A DNA stretch of 64,000 bases from Rhizobium sp. CCGE 510 (GTDB lineage Bacteria; Pseudomonadota; Alphaproteobacteria; Rhizobiales; Rhizobiaceae), in the NCBI RefSeq assembly GCF_000292525.1, contig NZ_AEYF01000001.1, forward strand, positions 124,001-188,000, read 5' to 3'. The translations under genes and the position numbers were made by a program. The notes below the pieces were generated by a model. The model was not told the origin of the DNA. It saw only the letters and a program-made list of their open reading frames with translations, and did no database searches. Positions 63,410 to 64,000 of this stretch are shown here, piece after piece (positions within the stretch are counted from its first letter, which is position 1; each line of letters begins with the position of its first letter).

Positions 63410-63949
63410 TCAGCGTACCTGATCGAGCAGGCGCTTGCATTCCAGCAGGTCGTAAAGCGCCTCCTGCAGCAATGCCCTGTCTTCCTTGCCGATGCTCGAT
63501 TTGCCGATCGAGACTTCCTGCTCGTCGTCGCCCGCCACAAAATTGAAGAACCGACGGGTAATCGGCGCCTTGGCGCGGCCGACAATCTGGTCTTCGTCGG
63601 CCATGCCGACGCGCGGTTCGCCGGCACTCGCCTCCTGCACGCCCGACGCAAGCGCCTCGACGCTGGCGAGATCGCCGTGGCCGACTGAAATGACGAACTT
63701 GTTGCCGTTGGTCTTCAAAAGCTTCTGCACGCCCTTGATCGTATAGCCATGATCATAGAGCAAATGCCGGATGCCCTTGAGGAGATCCACATCCTCGGGC
63801 CGGTAGTAACGACGGCCACCGCCGCGCTTCATCGGCTTTATCTGGGGAAAACGCGTCTCCCAGAAGCGCAGCACATGCTGCGGCAGATCAAGATCGTCTG
63901 CGACTTCGCTGATGGTGCGAAAGGCATCGGGGCTCTTGTCCAACGTCAT
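63410..63949 (-). CDS. MerR-family transcriptional regulator, 179 aa
   Basis: An N-terminal MerR winged helix: [20 protein letters not shown] (about residues 12-31), then [20 protein letters not shown] and [14 protein letters not shown], followed by a linker and a C-terminal helix [15 protein letters not shown]. No metal-binding cysteines of the MerR resistance kind are present. In rhizobia this gene usually follows ihfA, which would lie just past the window edge. It may sense a small molecule, not known. Confidence 0.9.
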   Translation of the reverse strand: MTLDKSPDAFRTISEVADDLDLPQHVLRFWETRFPQIKPMKRGGGRRYYRPEDVDLLKGIRHLLYDHGYTIKGVQKLLKTNGNKFVISVGHGDLASVEALASGVQEASAGEPRVGMADEDQIVGRAKAPITRRFFNFVAGDDEQEVSIGKSSIGKEDRALLQEALYDLLECKRLLDQVR

Positions 63950-64000
63950 ACTGCTACGCGACCTCGCGGCTCGATCCTACGGCGACTCATCATATTTCAA

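Overview
The window looks like a piece of the main chromosome of a Rhizobium of the R. leguminosarum / R. etli group. The signs are high GC with alpha-proteobacterial coding style, the order clpP-clpX-lon-hupB, a type-2 argC, a celABC/bcsN cellulose operon with PilZ, a MerR gene of the kind that follows ihfA in rhizobia, and dispersed palindromic intergenic repeats typical of Rhizobiaceae. The species assignment is inference; no 16S gene is present.

Layout. 1-4.1 kb: truncated glutathione peroxidase, small enzymes (methyltransferase, cupin, aldo/keto reductase), and an EamA transporter controlled by an FMN riboswitch (ribN, riboflavin uptake). 4.5-10.1 kb, minus strand: the proteostasis block clpP, clpX, lon, then hupB, with clear terminators. 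10.5-15.6 kb: a diguanylate cyclase, a cytochrome P450, a broken 3' fragment of pstB and a GGDEF-EAL protein. 15.8-22 kb: cupin, O-acetylhomoserine sulfhydrylase, CoA-binding protein, DMT transporter, enoyl-CoA hydratase, and DUF1127 opposite a LysR regulator. 22.1-23.3 kb: rplM-rpsI with a strong sigma-70 promoter. 23.4-31.4 kb: acyltransferase/SGNH protein, CmlA/FloR-like MFS pump, ureohydrolase, argC, TauE/SafE transporter, heme A synthase and DUF2842.

31.5-39.9 kb is a Wzx/Wzy-type polysaccharide locus: GNAT-fold protein, Wzc-like co-polymerase, Wza-like lipoprotein, glycosyltransferase, polyprenyl glycosylphosphotransferase and Wzy-like polymerase. Its order matches the unipolar-polysaccharide (uppABCDEF) locus of Agrobacterium as I remember it. 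No flippase is present. 39.9-47.1 kb is a sugar-utilisation island: a CUT1 ABC transporter without its ATPase, a six-hairpin glycosidase, a GNAT enzyme and a ROK regulator with a palindromic operator candidate. 47.1-50.1 kb holds small regulators and hypothetical genes, an AT-rich spacer, a methyltransferase and tRNA-Pro(GGG).

50.2-60.2 kb, minus strand: the cellulose operon bcsN-celA-celB-celC-bcsK-like, followed by a HAD phosphatase. 60.5-64 kb: DUF1236 protein, a histidine kinase with its own receiver domain facing a single-domain response regulator, and the MerR regulator.

Two surface polysaccharide systems (upp-like and cellulose) share the window with two c-di-GMP enzymes, and CelA carries a PilZ domain, so attachment and biofilm formation is the main theme. 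The most notable non-genic signal is a set of at least three families of dispersed palindromic repeats: one lies between the FMN riboswitch and ribN, one abuts the pstB fragment, one sits inside the cellulose operon, and one forms a tandem array next to the upp-like locus. I do not see a convincing wholly new defence or mobile system.
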